The position numbers were made by a program, and so were the translations under genes. Of a stretch of 28,933 nt of DNA, positions 14,280-24,300 are shown piece after piece (position 1 is the stretch's first letter; the number at the start of each line of letters is the position of its first letter). The notes beneath the pieces were generated by a model that was given only the letters and a program-made list of their open reading frames with translations, was not told the origin of the DNA and searched no databases. The stretch lies in IMG/VR virus record IMGVR_UViG_3300045738_000682, positions 1 through 28,933 of that record. The stretch is one strand, 5' to 3'. The DNA comes from a virus.

Positions 14280-16982
14280 ATGAAAGATAGACTATCAATA
14301 CACGTAGACAATGGCCAATCTGAAATATTTGAGGCTATTTCTATACTCAGGAATGGTGGTACCACGGCTCAGTCTGGCCTCGTGGGTATTACCAATAAAA
14401 CTCACACCTCTGCAGAAGCTCCAGTTCTTCCAGAAACAATACTCAATGTACAGTCTTCTGGGCACTCTGACGTGCGATTCTCAAGTGGGCCGTCTAAATT
14501 TTATAGAAGCAGTTTAGAACTGATTAGCAATGGTAACACCAGAGCCTCTGGTTTACATATTACCTATGATCCAGAACTCGACGACGCTTTTATTGTCCCA
14601 GATGATGGCACGGGATATGGTTATGACCCGCGTGTCAACCCAGGTAGTTTGGATAATACAGTTGTTGATTTTTCTTTAATCAGACCTAGTGGTACAGAGG
14701 GAATGGAATTTTCTTGGATGTCCGTTTCCGAACGTGGCTATGTAGCGATTGGTCAGACAAGGGCACATAAAGATAGACACTACCACCCGAACGCCCCCTT
14801 AACCATCGCTTTTGCTTCTGATGGGCACGCAGATAGTGGCACGCTTTCTATGCACGAACAGTCTACTGCCCCAGAAGACCATAGTGCGTTTGGAAAAGTA
14901 TATGTTAAACCGTACACCACTGGGGGAAGAACCCAAGCTATCTATTTTAAGGATGACGGAGGAAATGAAACCAATCTTATTTTATCCCAAGACCTAGAAC
15001 CCACAAACTCAATACATGGGCTTATTTGGGGTGATGAGCATGGAAATTCTTACGGCGGATGGCACACCCCCTGCGAGAGGGTTTCTCAAAGCGATCAGAC
15101 GCGGAATACATACTATGGTTGGGGTGCAGGCTTTAGTATTCCCTGCACTGACGGTGCGTCATACTGCAATACGCTCATAGGCTACCTAACTGGGAGTGGC
15201 TTAGAGTCCCCCAGTGTAAATAATACTATTATAGGTTGCAAAAACCTTACTGATTTTACTTCAGCCAATAGAAATGTCATTCTGGGTGATAACAATGTAA
15301 ATGGCGGAGGCGGTGGCTTTGGAGGAATGGATGAATCCATCCTAATCGGTAGAGATCTATATTTTGGCAACGTGCCCGACGATGGAACGCTTGCCATAGG
15401 ATTCGGTGGTGATTCAACTATTCTTCCGGGCGGCTTCACATCCCCGCTTGTTTCTGGAATGCTGATTGGCTCTAACAGGCTTTTCTCAATTAATGACGCC
15501 ACATTTTCTGTTTTAGATACTAGTGATTCAGAGTTCTCTATAAGACACGAATTTGATAATCCGAACTCTAGATTTACTACTGTCTTTGATATTATAGATT
15601 ATTCTCAGGGCGGCAGTAGTTACGGCAGGAATAACTTTAAATTTAAGTTTTCTAATGAGGACGGCCTAGCAAACACCCTATTCCAATTAGATCCTCTGGG
15701 CGGAGTTATGTCTAACTCTCCGTCTTACGAGTTGCCAGCAACGACGACTCCGTTTGCACAGCTAGAGGGCGACTTTAAACTACGCGGTGCCTTAAGATTC
15801 CAAGACGGAACATCACTTTCTGGTATATCAGATTTCGAGTTAATCCCAATTGTTGCCACTTCTGGTGTAGCTAAGAGGGTACAGGGTAGTAAAAATTATA
15901 TCGTTTTGGATCTCTCAGAACTCCCCTTAGCTGGTACTGTTTCAAGCAATATTTTAGCGAGCAATACCTATATTTCAGCACAGCTGGAGGGTGCAGATTC
16001 AAACCTTGTTGGTAAAATTTCACTAGAGGGCTTGGCCGACTACGTTGGTAGTGGTTTTGCTAGCGTTGCTGAAAATTGCAATGTTCTATTTGCAAATCCC
16101 GAAGCGGAAGTAAATATCAATACGGCCGTCAATGCTGCAACGGTTTTCATAGGGTGTGACGTTGCCCAGAATGCCAGCGGATGGAAGAATGCCGTTATTA
16201 TAGGTGCTAATGCGGGTACGAACGCAAGCACCCCAAACCCGACGCTAACGACCGATACGGCGGTAGTTTTCATTGGTCATAAAGCTGGTACAAACGCGGA
16301 CGACATTTCAAATTCAATTTTCATCGGTGAAGATGCTGGTTCTGAAGCACAGGGTTCTGAAAAGTCTATCTTCATAGGGCCTAATGCCGGTCAATATACC
16401 ACCACTAATAATTCTATAGGGCTAGGTTTCAACGCCCTGCGTGGCAGCGAAACAACCAGCGTGATTGAAGATGCAGAGAACAACATTGAAATAGTCGCAG
16501 GTAAGCTTGACAACCAAAGATTAATGTTTGAGCAAACCCTGTCAGACAGATTAAATATACAAAATACTATTGCTGGACGTACTGACTCTAGGAATATTTC
16601 TATTGGGGATGCACGGCTTACTCCCACCGCACCGTTAGAAGTTAGAAGAGATAGTATTATTCACGCCTCTAATGGTAATGATTATGTCCAAGCTTGGTAT
16701 TGTGATGACGAACTAGTTGCCAGCTTGGATTGCGAGGGTAACCTTGTCTCTGTTGGTGGTGGAGAGGGGATGTTCGTAGAGGGAACATTAGCTGGTACTT
16801 TAACCGCTGGTACTTTAACTACCGCTTCTACACAACAGCTTAATATTTATGAGGCGGGCGTGAGCAAGGGCACTACTGTTACTATTTCAAACAGAGATGC
16901 AAACCTAACGGCTATTGGGGGAACCTTTGTTGTAGCTATCAAGATGGGAACTGAATATAGGCCAGTTTGGGTAAGCTGTTAA
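14280..16982 (+). CDS. Large tail fibre protein with two beta-roll repeat blocks
   Basis: 900 residues. The N-terminus (RLSIHVDNGQSEIFEAISIL) differs from its neighbour, followed by beta-rich modules. Two blocks of IG-type repeats occur: about residues 297-360 (NTLIGY, NTIIGC, NVILGD, SILIGR) and about 615-725 (VIIGANAG, VFIGHKAG, IFIGEDAG, IFIGPNAG, IGLGFNAL), the second mostly at 17-residue spacing. A shaft-type module GDFKLRGALRFQDGTSLSG sits near 498-516. The C-terminus has a short tandem GTLTAGTLTT and a compact end domain with VVAIKMGTEYRPVWVSC. AGGA lies about 8 bases before the ATG. It is likely a trimeric fibre or adhesin partner of the 531-residue protein. No enzyme motif is seen. 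Confidence 0.7.
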   Translation: MKDRLSIHVDNGQSEIFEAISILRNGGTTAQSGLVGITNKTHTSAEAPVLPETILNVQSSGHSDVRFSSGPSKFYRSSLELISNGNTRASGLHITYDPELDDAFIVPDDGTGYGYDPRVNPGSLDNTVVDFSLIRPSGTEGMEFSWMSVSERGYVAIGQTRAHKDRHYHPNAPLTIAFASDGHADSGTLSMHEQSTAPEDHSAFGKVYVKPYTTGGRTQAIYFKDDGGNETNLILSQDLEPTNSIHGLIWGDEHGNSYGGWHTPCERVSQSDQTRNTYYGWGAGFSIPCTDGASYCNTLIGYLTGSGLESPSVNNTIIGCKNLTDFTSANRNVILGDNNVNGGGGGFGGMDESILIGRDLYFGNVPDDGTLAIGFGGDSTILPGGFTSPLVSGMLIGSNRLFSINDATFSVLDTSDSEFSIRHEFDNPNSRFTTVFDIIDYSQGGSSYGRNNFKFKFSNEDGLANTLFQLDPLGGVMSNSPSYELPATTTPFAQLEGDFKLRGALRFQDGTSLSGISDFELIPIVATSGVAKRVQGSKNYIVLDLSELPLAGTVSSNILASNTYISAQLEGADSNLVGKISLEGLADYVGSGFASVAENCNVLFANPEAEVNINTAVNAATVFIGCDVAQNASGWKNAVIIGANAGTNASTPNPTLTTDTAVVFIGHKAGTNADDISNSIFIGEDAGSEAQGSEKSIFIGPNAGQYTTTNNSIGLGFNALRGSETTSVIEDAENNIEIVAGKLDNQRLMFEQTLSDRLNIQNTIAGRTDSRNISIGDARLTPTAPLEVRRDSIIHASNGNDYVQAWYCDDELVASLDCEGNLVSVGGGEGMFVEGTLAGTLTAGTLTTASTQQLNIYEAGVSKGTTVTISNRDANLTAIGGTFVVAIKMGTEYRPVWVSC

Positions 16983-16992
16983 GGAGCTATCA

Positions 16993-19900
16993 ATGGGAAG
17001 GCCAAACACATGTCACACTTGCTGCCCAACCGATCCAATCGTTGATCGAGACGCTTCTGAGTGCGAGAAGCTTGTCTGTGTAGCTCTCGTTGATTCCAAC
17101 GCTGAGAGTGCGGAGACCTTTGAAGCGAAGATGGCCCAGTGGATAGAGGCTTATCCAAGCAGACTTCTTTTTGTTATGGACGTTGCTTCTACTGAGAATG
17201 TCTCCTACCCTGACAATTTTAAAACTTGGGCACACGCGTTCTCTTATTTTACAGAAATGTCCGAGAAGGTCATTAGGGATAATGGTAGTCTTACCAGTCG
17301 CACGGACGTGTGGGATAAAATTACTACAATAGTAAACTCTAAATCTACTGACATACAAGCACTTTTCACGGCGGCTAAAGAAGTTAGCATATACGTCAAT
17401 GATGCCGGTAGCATGACCGCAGAGCAAGTTGCGGGTGCTGTTGCACTGTTAAAAACCGAAATTGTGGATGCTGGCAAAAAGGTGGTAGATAGCCTCGCTG
17501 GTCTTGGCGGGGATGTGCTTTGCCCCTTCTCCTTTGAGCAGTGTTGCATCAATGAGGCTGCAAGCGATTTACGTGTATTATGTGGTCACGATGCGTGTTT
17601 TGATCCGGACTCCTCGACAATCCACTGGGGGCTGAAGCCCGCTGGGGCTTTTGTTGTTGATGACCCCTGTGACCCTGCTACTGGAGATCCAACAGATGCA
17701 TGCACCCCTTGTCCAGATGTAAAAACCTCCGATCACACGGCAAAATATAAAGCTTACGTCAAAGCGGCAGATGGTCAAATACTCGATTACCCAACAATCA
17801 ACTATACTATTCAGGCAAGAAATTCAAGCGATGATGATTGGCAAGATATTTATAACCTACCAGATGCCCTTAGTAATGTTGAACAATCTTTAGACCTGCT
17901 GCTAAAGATTTGGGGTGGTAGCAAACAATGGCAGAAGATGGGGGGTAATATTTTTGGCGAAGCGGAGGGTGATGAGAGTGGATTCTCTGTTTCTTTGAGT
18001 GACGACGGAACGGTAGTGGCCATCGGAGCACCTAGAAATTCTGGTGGGGCACCACTGTTTCCACCAAACGCAGGTCGTGGCCATGTACGAGTGTATGCTT
18101 GGGATGGGAGTGAGTGGACTCAGAGGGGCAATGATATTGACGGCGAAGCGGATGATGATGCTAGTGGACACTCTGTTTCTTTGAGTGGCGATGGAACCGT
18201 AGTGGCCATCGGAGCACCTGGATCTGACGGTGCTGGCTCTAATGCAGGTCGTGTGAAAGTGCATGCTTGGAATGGGAGTGCGTGGACTCAGAGGGGCGGC
18301 GATATTGACGGCGAAATGATTGATGATGTTAGTGGATGGTCTGTTTCTTTGAGTAGCGATGGAACCGTAGTGGCCATCGGGGCTACAGGCAATGATGGTG
18401 TTGGCTCTAATGCAGGTCATGTGCGAGTGTATGCTTGGGATGGGAGTGAGTGGACTCAGAGGGGCAATGATATTGACGGCGAAGCGGAGGGTGATGAGAG
18501 TGGATTCTCTGTTTCTTTGAGTGACGACGGAACGGTAGTGGCCATCGGAGCACCTAAAAATGAGTCCCCTCGGCCACCGTTCGATCATGTCTACAACGAT
18601 GCAGGTCATGTGCGAGTGTATGCTTGGAATGGGAGTGCGTGGGTTCAGAGGGGCAACGATATTGACGGCGAAATGTTATATGATTGGAGTGGACACTCTG
18701 TTTCTTTGAGTGGCGATGGAACCGTAGTGGCGATTGGGGCAATCTACAATGATGGAAACGGGAATGCTTCAGGACATGTGCGAGTGTATGCTTGGAATGG
18801 GATTGCATGGATTCAGAGGGGCAACGATATTGACGGCGAAGAGGAGATGGATCAGAGTGGATTCTCTGTTTCTTTGAGTAACGATGGAACCATAGTGGCG
18901 ATTGGGTCACCAGAAAACGGCCATGATTACAGCGGCAATGTTGCAGGTTGGCGGGCCATGGGGGAGGGGCAGGTGGAAGTGTATGCTTGGATGGAGGGTC
19001 TTGGAGGGGGTGCATGGGTGCAGGTTGGTGCTGATATTGAGGGCGAAGTAAAAATGGGTAAGAGTGGATTCTCTGTTTCTTTGGTGAGTAGTAGTGACAG
19101 CGTCACGGTGGCGTTTGGAAGTCCACAATTCTATGCTAGTGCCCCGAGCGTGGCTGGCCCGAACCCACTCGGGGGGTGGGTTAGCGTCTTTAATTTTGTA
19201 AAATCTTCTGCGTGCCACCCACTTATCTCACAATACGGTAGCATTGGCTCTTGCGAAGAATATGTAGATGTGCCCATAGGAGGCACCTGCAGTAGACGTG
19301 TATTTAAAAGGGACTTTAGAATAAAAGCCGAAACAGAAGGTCTGGATGCGATTTATTCATCTGTCTTTAAATTGTATAAATACATATATCAGAAGGACAA
19401 GGACTCTGGGAGTGGAAGTTGGAAGAGTTGTTCTGATTTGGCGGATGGTGGTAGTGTGAGATACGGGGGCACAAATACTTATATATATAGAACCTACCTT
19501 AATAACCTTGAGAGCCATGACTACAAGAATTCCCCTCAAGACCCGAGGCTTGCCGTGTGGCCAGCTGGTAATAACCTTGTAGTTGATAATGCCCCACTCG
19601 GGTGGATGCACCAATATACTGGGAAAGACGCTATTCATCATAATCGCGTTGTTCGTGCTTCAACATCGCATTACAATGAAACCTTGACACACGCCATTGA
19701 ATTTAACCTTGATAAGGATTGCAATTATACTTGGCCAGAGGCAAATTCCCGGGTCAATGCACACCCGTGCCCTGATTGGGATGGAGATAGGCCCACTATT
19801 CACGACACGGGTTGGGAGAAATTGAAGTTTGAGGATTCGTGCGGATATGTTCTGGATGGCCCGAATACCATTTCCACCAACGACCGAGCCAGTGTTACTT

Positions 19901-21378
19901 TTGTAGCTTCTGGGGTTCCACCAGTCAACGCTAATTCGCTTGCCCAAGTCCGTGTTTCCTGGCACTCGCTCAACCGAGTTCCTTACGCTGGTGGTTCCGT
20001 TGATGGTTCTGCCGTGCCACCACGGTATGATGGTACGCAGTCTTTGGATCTACTGCAACTGGGCATCGGCTACACTCTTGATCCGGTTCATATTGTGGCC
20101 ATAAACCCCAGCCAACCCTGTGATGGCCCTCTCCCAGACTTTGATCTGACGGGAAGAGGACACACGGCTGACCACTGGCATGATCCAAAAGCTGGTGAGT
20201 GTCCGCATATAACTTTCCAAAAGAAGATGCTCTATTATCGTGAGAAAAGGCACGTTATTGCTGTAGCCGCGAAAAATGACGCCACCGGCGATTTTGGTTT
20301 TTGGTTTTACAAATTCCAATTAAATGACATGAACCTAAGAAACAAATGGCAGCCGATGTTAGGCTCTTATTTTTCGTGGCACCACCTTCAAGAAAACTCT
20401 ACCCGCAGCTATCGCCAGCCACACCCCAGCGACACCCCGTTTGTTCCCGTGCCCGAGGTGAGCGAGGGGCTGCGGATTGGCAATTATCATAGGGTGGAAT
20501 TGACCAAGGCTATGTTTAGCGAAGATGGCAATATGTTGGTAGCAATTTATAACACGTATGACAGAGATGCATATGGCTGGAAGGATGGTGGCGTATTCAA
20601 TCGGGCCGTAATTTATACGTTTAGGTCTTTCCCCGCTGTTGCGACTGGATACGCCCCCAACGGGGAGGGTTATTTCAAGATTGTTAACAGAGTCACCTTG
20701 AATAACGAGTCCCTATTTGTTACTGGGGCTGCATTAAGCTGTGATGGTAATAGATTGCTTATAGAAGAGCATATACCCACCGAGGAAGTTGACGCTCAAC
20801 CGATGCCTCAGACTTCACGAATGTATGGTAATGGTAGGATTAAACGATTTAGGATGATGGTTTGGGATGGATTGCAATGGATAGAAAGGGCTCGATTCAA
20901 CCTCGCTGACGAAGAAAGCCCCCTGTCCGGTCGCCCACTAGCGGACACGAAATTCCTTTATAGGACATTGACAACAAATTGGGATTGCTCTAAATTTTCT
21001 ATTGTTGCAAATGAATCAGGGGGTGGTTCGGGTGGTACCTCAGCCATCCAAAAGGGCAACATATGGACGTTCTTTTTTGATGGAGATGAAATCAAACCCA
21101 TACACCGCATGACTGGCCCCGCTTACCGATATGGAAATGAATATTGGCCATATCCTGAAGGCTATCCCCGATCTTCAGAAGGAACCACCGCCTCTCCGCC
21201 TTTGCTGCGAGATAGAGACTTTAGAGGGGATATATCAATGTCTTTGGATGGCAAGATGCTGCATATGTATACTAGGAGCAGGAATTTGATAGTACAGGGA
21301 CCGGGAGCCGCCAAGGGGCAAAATGATCAAATGATAGAAGAGTATTTCCTTAGAACTTTTAAATGGAAATCTAGTTAA
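16993..21378 (+). CDS. Giant adhesin: vWA-like domain plus seven-bladed FG-GAP-type propeller
   Basis: 1461 residues. (1) A Cys-rich N-terminus (13 Cys in 240 residues, beginning CHTCC) encloses a vWA-like domain, about 28-165, with LVCVALVDSN and the pseudo-MIDAS VNDAGSMT at 135-142. (2) Residues about 313-738 carry seven blades, each with W-Q-x-G, DI-GE, SG-SVSLS-DGTVVAIGAP and HVRVYAW, as in FG-GAP/integrin alpha propellers. (3) Residues about 740-1100 are unrecognised, rich in His, Tyr and Trp. (4) About 1170-1461 contain four weak blade-like units (MFSEDGNMLVAI, ALSCDGNRLLI, NWDCSKFSIVA, SMSLDGKMLHM). AAGGAG overlaps the previous stop, 6 bases from the ATG. Likely role: host binding at the tail tip. 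Domain identities are by pattern; glycan versus protein receptor is unknown. Confidence 0.72.
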   Translation: MGRPNTCHTCCPTDPIVDRDASECEKLVCVALVDSNAESAETFEAKMAQWIEAYPSRLLFVMDVASTENVSYPDNFKTWAHAFSYFTEMSEKVIRDNGSLTSRTDVWDKITTIVNSKSTDIQALFTAAKEVSIYVNDAGSMTAEQVAGAVALLKTEIVDAGKKVVDSLAGLGGDVLCPFSFEQCCINEAASDLRVLCGHDACFDPDSSTIHWGLKPAGAFVVDDPCDPATGDPTDACTPCPDVKTSDHTAKYKAYVKAADGQILDYPTINYTIQARNSSDDDWQDIYNLPDALSNVEQSLDLLLKIWGGSKQWQKMGGNIFGEAEGDESGFSVSLSDDGTVVAIGAPRNSGGAPLFPPNAGRGHVRVYAWDGSEWTQRGNDIDGEADDDASGHSVSLSGDGTVVAIGAPGSDGAGSNAGRVKVHAWNGSAWTQRGGDIDGEMIDDVSGWSVSLSSDGTVVAIGATGNDGVGSNAGHVRVYAWDGSEWTQRGNDIDGEAEGDESGFSVSLSDDGTVVAIGAPKNESPRPPFDHVYNDAGHVRVYAWNGSAWVQRGNDIDGEMLYDWSGHSVSLSGDGTVVAIGAIYNDGNGNASGHVRVYAWNGIAWIQRGNDIDGEEEMDQSGFSVSLSNDGTIVAIGSPENGHDYSGNVAGWRAMGEGQVEVYAWMEGLGGGAWVQVGADIEGEVKMGKSGFSVSLVSSSDSVTVAFGSPQFYASAPSVAGPNPLGGWVSVFNFVKSSACHPLISQYGSIGSCEEYVDVPIGGTCSRRVFKRDFRIKAETEGLDAIYSSVFKLYKYIYQKDKDSGSGSWKSCSDLADGGSVRYGGTNTYIYRTYLNNLESHDYKNSPQDPRLAVWPAGNNLVVDNAPLGWMHQYTGKDAIHHNRVVRASTSHYNETLTHAIEFNLDKDCNYTWPEANSRVNAHPCPDWDGDRPTIHDTGWEKLKFEDSCGYVLDGPNTISTNDRASVTFVASGVPPVNANSLAQVRVSWHSLNRVPYAGGSVDGSAVPPRYDGTQSLDLLQLGIGYTLDPVHIVAINPSQPCDGPLPDFDLTGRGHTADHWHDPKAGECPHITFQKKMLYYREKRHVIAVAAKNDATGDFGFWFYKFQLNDMNLRNKWQPMLGSYFSWHHLQENSTRSYRQPHPSDTPFVPVPEVSEGLRIGNYHRVELTKAMFSEDGNMLVAIYNTYDRDAYGWKDGGVFNRAVIYTFRSFPAVATGYAPNGEGYFKIVNRVTLNNESLFVTGAALSCDGNRLLIEEHIPTEEVDAQPMPQTSRMYGNGRIKRFRMMVWDGLQWIERARFNLADEESPLSGRPLADTKFLYRTLTTNWDCSKFSIVANESGGGSGGTSAIQKGNIWTFFFDGDEIKPIHRMTGPAYRYGNEYWPYPEGYPRSSEGTTASPPLLRDRDFRGDISMSLDGKMLHMYTRSRNLIVQGPGAAKGQNDQMIEEYFLRTFKWKSS
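17956..18034 (+). repeat. 79-bp exact direct repeat, copy A (blade 1)
   Basis: Identical base for base to 18478-18556. It begins GGCGAAGCGGAGGGTGATGA and ends GGAGCACCTA, covering the core strands of blade 1. Confidence 0.9.
18478..18556 (+). repeat. 79-bp exact direct repeat, copy B (blade 4)
   Basis: Identical to 17956-18034 and 522 bases (174 codons) downstream, in the same frame. Recombination between the copies would remove or add exactly three blades without a frameshift. Confidence 0.9.
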
Positions 21379-24300
21379 TGTTTAAAATATCAGATAGAGT
21401 AAAAGAAATATCGACAACGACTGGTAGCGGATCAGTTGTCTTGGGCGGTGCGTATGGTTCATTTCGGGCGTTTTCGGAAACGCTTAGTAGTGGAGATGTT
21501 ACGTTTTACTGCATCGAAAACCTGACTAGTTGGGAGGTTGGTAGCGGTACGTATGATTCGTCATCTAACTCCCTATCTAGAGATCATGTTCTTTCAAGTT
21601 CTGACAGCGGCGACAAGATTAATCTTGGCGGAACGTCCACGGTTTTCTGTACCCTACCGGCAGATAGAACTTTTGTTTTAGATCCAGACGGAGAAACCAC
21701 TGTCCTTGGTTTGCTTGGCGGTAGCGGCATTGTATCAACGCTACGTGCAAGCGACCTTTTAGTGAAAAACAACGCGGTTGTTAGTGGTGTAACCAACCTG
21801 AAGGGCGATGTTACGGCGGACCAAGACATAACCGTAACACAAGAAATAAACGCGAACAATATTAACTCGTCTGGGGAGATAACCTCCAGTGGGTTCTTAA
21901 CACTCCTTCGCCCTGATTCTGCGGGTAATTATTTCCATGCCTACAAGAATGACGTTTCTAAACAAACGATTGCGTTACATACAGACGGCAGTGCTTCCCC
22001 GCTGTGGAAGCTTGGGCTGAAGACATCTCCGTCTAGCCAGACAGATGCACCAACATTTGCCTATATTTATGCTAGGGATGGATCTGCTGGTATAGTTGGA
22101 AATACATCAAACTATGTGTCTATATCAAGTTCTGACGGACTTACAACACATCACGATTCTCACAGTATCTTTATTGTTGACTCTGACAATGGCGGTATTT
22201 TTGATGCTAAGTCTACCACTAGTCCTGCCCTGAGAGTTCAGGGTGCGGCCCTGATGACCGGCGACCTACAGAGGTGGGAAAAGTCTGACAGTACTGTTTT
22301 ATCGGTTGTAGATAGTGGTGGTAAGGTTGGTATATTAACCTCTTCTCCCTCATATGAACTTGAGGTTGCAGGAACTGGTTCATTCGATACGGTACGGTGG
22401 GCTGATGGAACTATTCAAACCACAGCCGCTGCTGGGGGAGATAGCTTACCAGCCGCTAGTGGTGCTAACATAACTCAAAATACTGTCGATATTGGTACGG
22501 TTTCTGGATTGATACCTAGTTCAAGTTCTTTCCTTCCGGCGGCTAGCGGCGGTACGATTACTGCTATTAGCGGATGGGCTGGATCAACAATAACAAACGA
22601 GATTGCTTCATTAGTAGATAGTGCCCCAGCAGCCCTAGATACCCTCAATGAGATAGCTGCTGCCATTAACGATGATGCAAATATAGCAACTACGCTAACG
22701 AATTCAATTACTTCTAATACAACGGCTATTAACGCCTCTGGAAATTATCTTCTTGGTGAGATTCGTGATAACTCGGCCAGCGGGACAACGAACGCATCGA
22801 ATATAACCTCTAATACTTCCCTTGTCCACTCGTCGGGTAATTACCTTTTAGGAGAGGTTAGAGCTAACTCGGCAAGTGGATCTACCAACGCGTCGAGCAT
22901 AACCTCTAATACAGCTTTAGTCCACTCTTCGGGGAATTACTTACTTGGGGAGGTTAGGGCAAACTCAGCCAGTGGGACGCAGAATGCTTCAGATATAGTT
23001 GTTGTTTCTGGCTTGACCGGTGGTGGTGGATTACCAGTAGCTAGTGGTGCTAAGATTACAGCAAACACTACTTTAATCCATTCGTCAGGCAATTACCTTC
23101 TCGGTGAAATTAGAGCCAATTCAACCAGTGGGACAGCGAATGCATCGAATATAACCTCGAACACTTCACTTGTTCATTCTTCCGGTAACTACCTACTTGG
23201 GGAGATTAGGGCTAATACTGCAAGCGGAACAGCCATAAGTGGATGGGCCGGATCTACCATAACAAATGAAATTAATTCGTTGATAGATGGTGCTCCCGGT
23301 ACTTTAGATACACTTAACGAAATAGCTGCCGCTATTAATGACGACGCGAATATATCCACTACATTAACTAATTCAATCACGGCGAACACCACGCTTATAC
23401 ATTCTTCAGGTAACTATCTACTTGGAGAGGTTAGGGCAAATTCAGCTAGTGGGACAACCAACGCATCGAACATAATAGCAAATACATCCCTTGTTCACTC
23501 GTCGGGGAACTACCTTCTCGGAGAGGTTAGAGCAAATTCAGCCAGCGGGACGACTAATGCGTCAAGCATCACAGCAAACTCTGTCAGCGGAGTAGCGATT
23601 TCTGGTATAGCTGCTTATGCTTCTGGTATTTTTAACGGAGCAATTGATGAAGCTAATTTAAAGGTAACGAACACCCCCACTGATAACTACCTCTTATCCT
23701 ATGATCACGCCTCGACTGGTTTCACTTGGGTCGCAGCCGCTGGTGGGGGCAGTATGTCTAACTTCATTATCACTGATGGCTCCACACCACAAACAGTTGA
23801 TGACGGCGAAACAATCACGTTTACGGACGGCACTGGTGCCGAGTTTGTAACTTCGGCCACGAACACCGTAACTGTAAATAGTGTAGATAGCGAAATCGTT
23901 CATGATAATCTTAGTGGGTTTGTTGCAAATGAACATCTTGATTGGACTAATAGTGTTGGCACGATACACGCAGGCAACTATACAGATACAGTTTATACTC
24001 TACCAGAAGCAAACGCAACTACAAAGGGTGGAATAGAATTATTCAGCAATACTGACCAATCTGTTGCCGCTACTGCCGTAAGTGCCACAGCAGCGAGAAC
24101 TTATGGTTTACAATTAAATTCTGATGGACAGGGGGTTGTCAATGTACCTTGGGTTGATACTAATACAACTTATTCGGTAGGCGATGGTGGTTTAACAACT
24201 AATGATTTTACTAGTGCTGACCACACTAAGTTAGATGGTATAGAAGCAAGTGCTACTGCCGATCAAACTAATGGAGAAATAAAAACTGCTATTGAAGCTG

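Larger units (their letters stand above)
17929..19205 (+). repeat. Seven tandem propeller-blade repeats (coding)
   Basis: Seven copies of a roughly 55-70 residue unit with variable loops between AIGAP and the next HVRVYAW. Each starts with a Trp (WQKMGG, WTQRGN, WTQRGG, WTQRGN, WVQRGN, WIQRGN, WVQVGA). DNA similarity between copies is high, so the array looks recently amplified or kept similar by recombination. The last copy is the most diverged. Confidence 0.85.

Noticed and set aside
17902-18609. Minus-strand open frame of 235 codons
   Set aside because: It is antisense to the propeller blades and repeats with the same period; the + strand reading has a recognisable fold and good gene context.
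16993-21378. Propeller protein as a host-derived enzyme or WD40 protein
   Set aside because: The blades lack the GH...WD pattern and there is no catalytic motif; FG-GAP-type strands fit better.
22731-23591. CRISPR-like regular repeats
   Set aside because: The 96-base units have no constant repeat at DNA level, no spacers, and encode a conserved protein repeat in frame.
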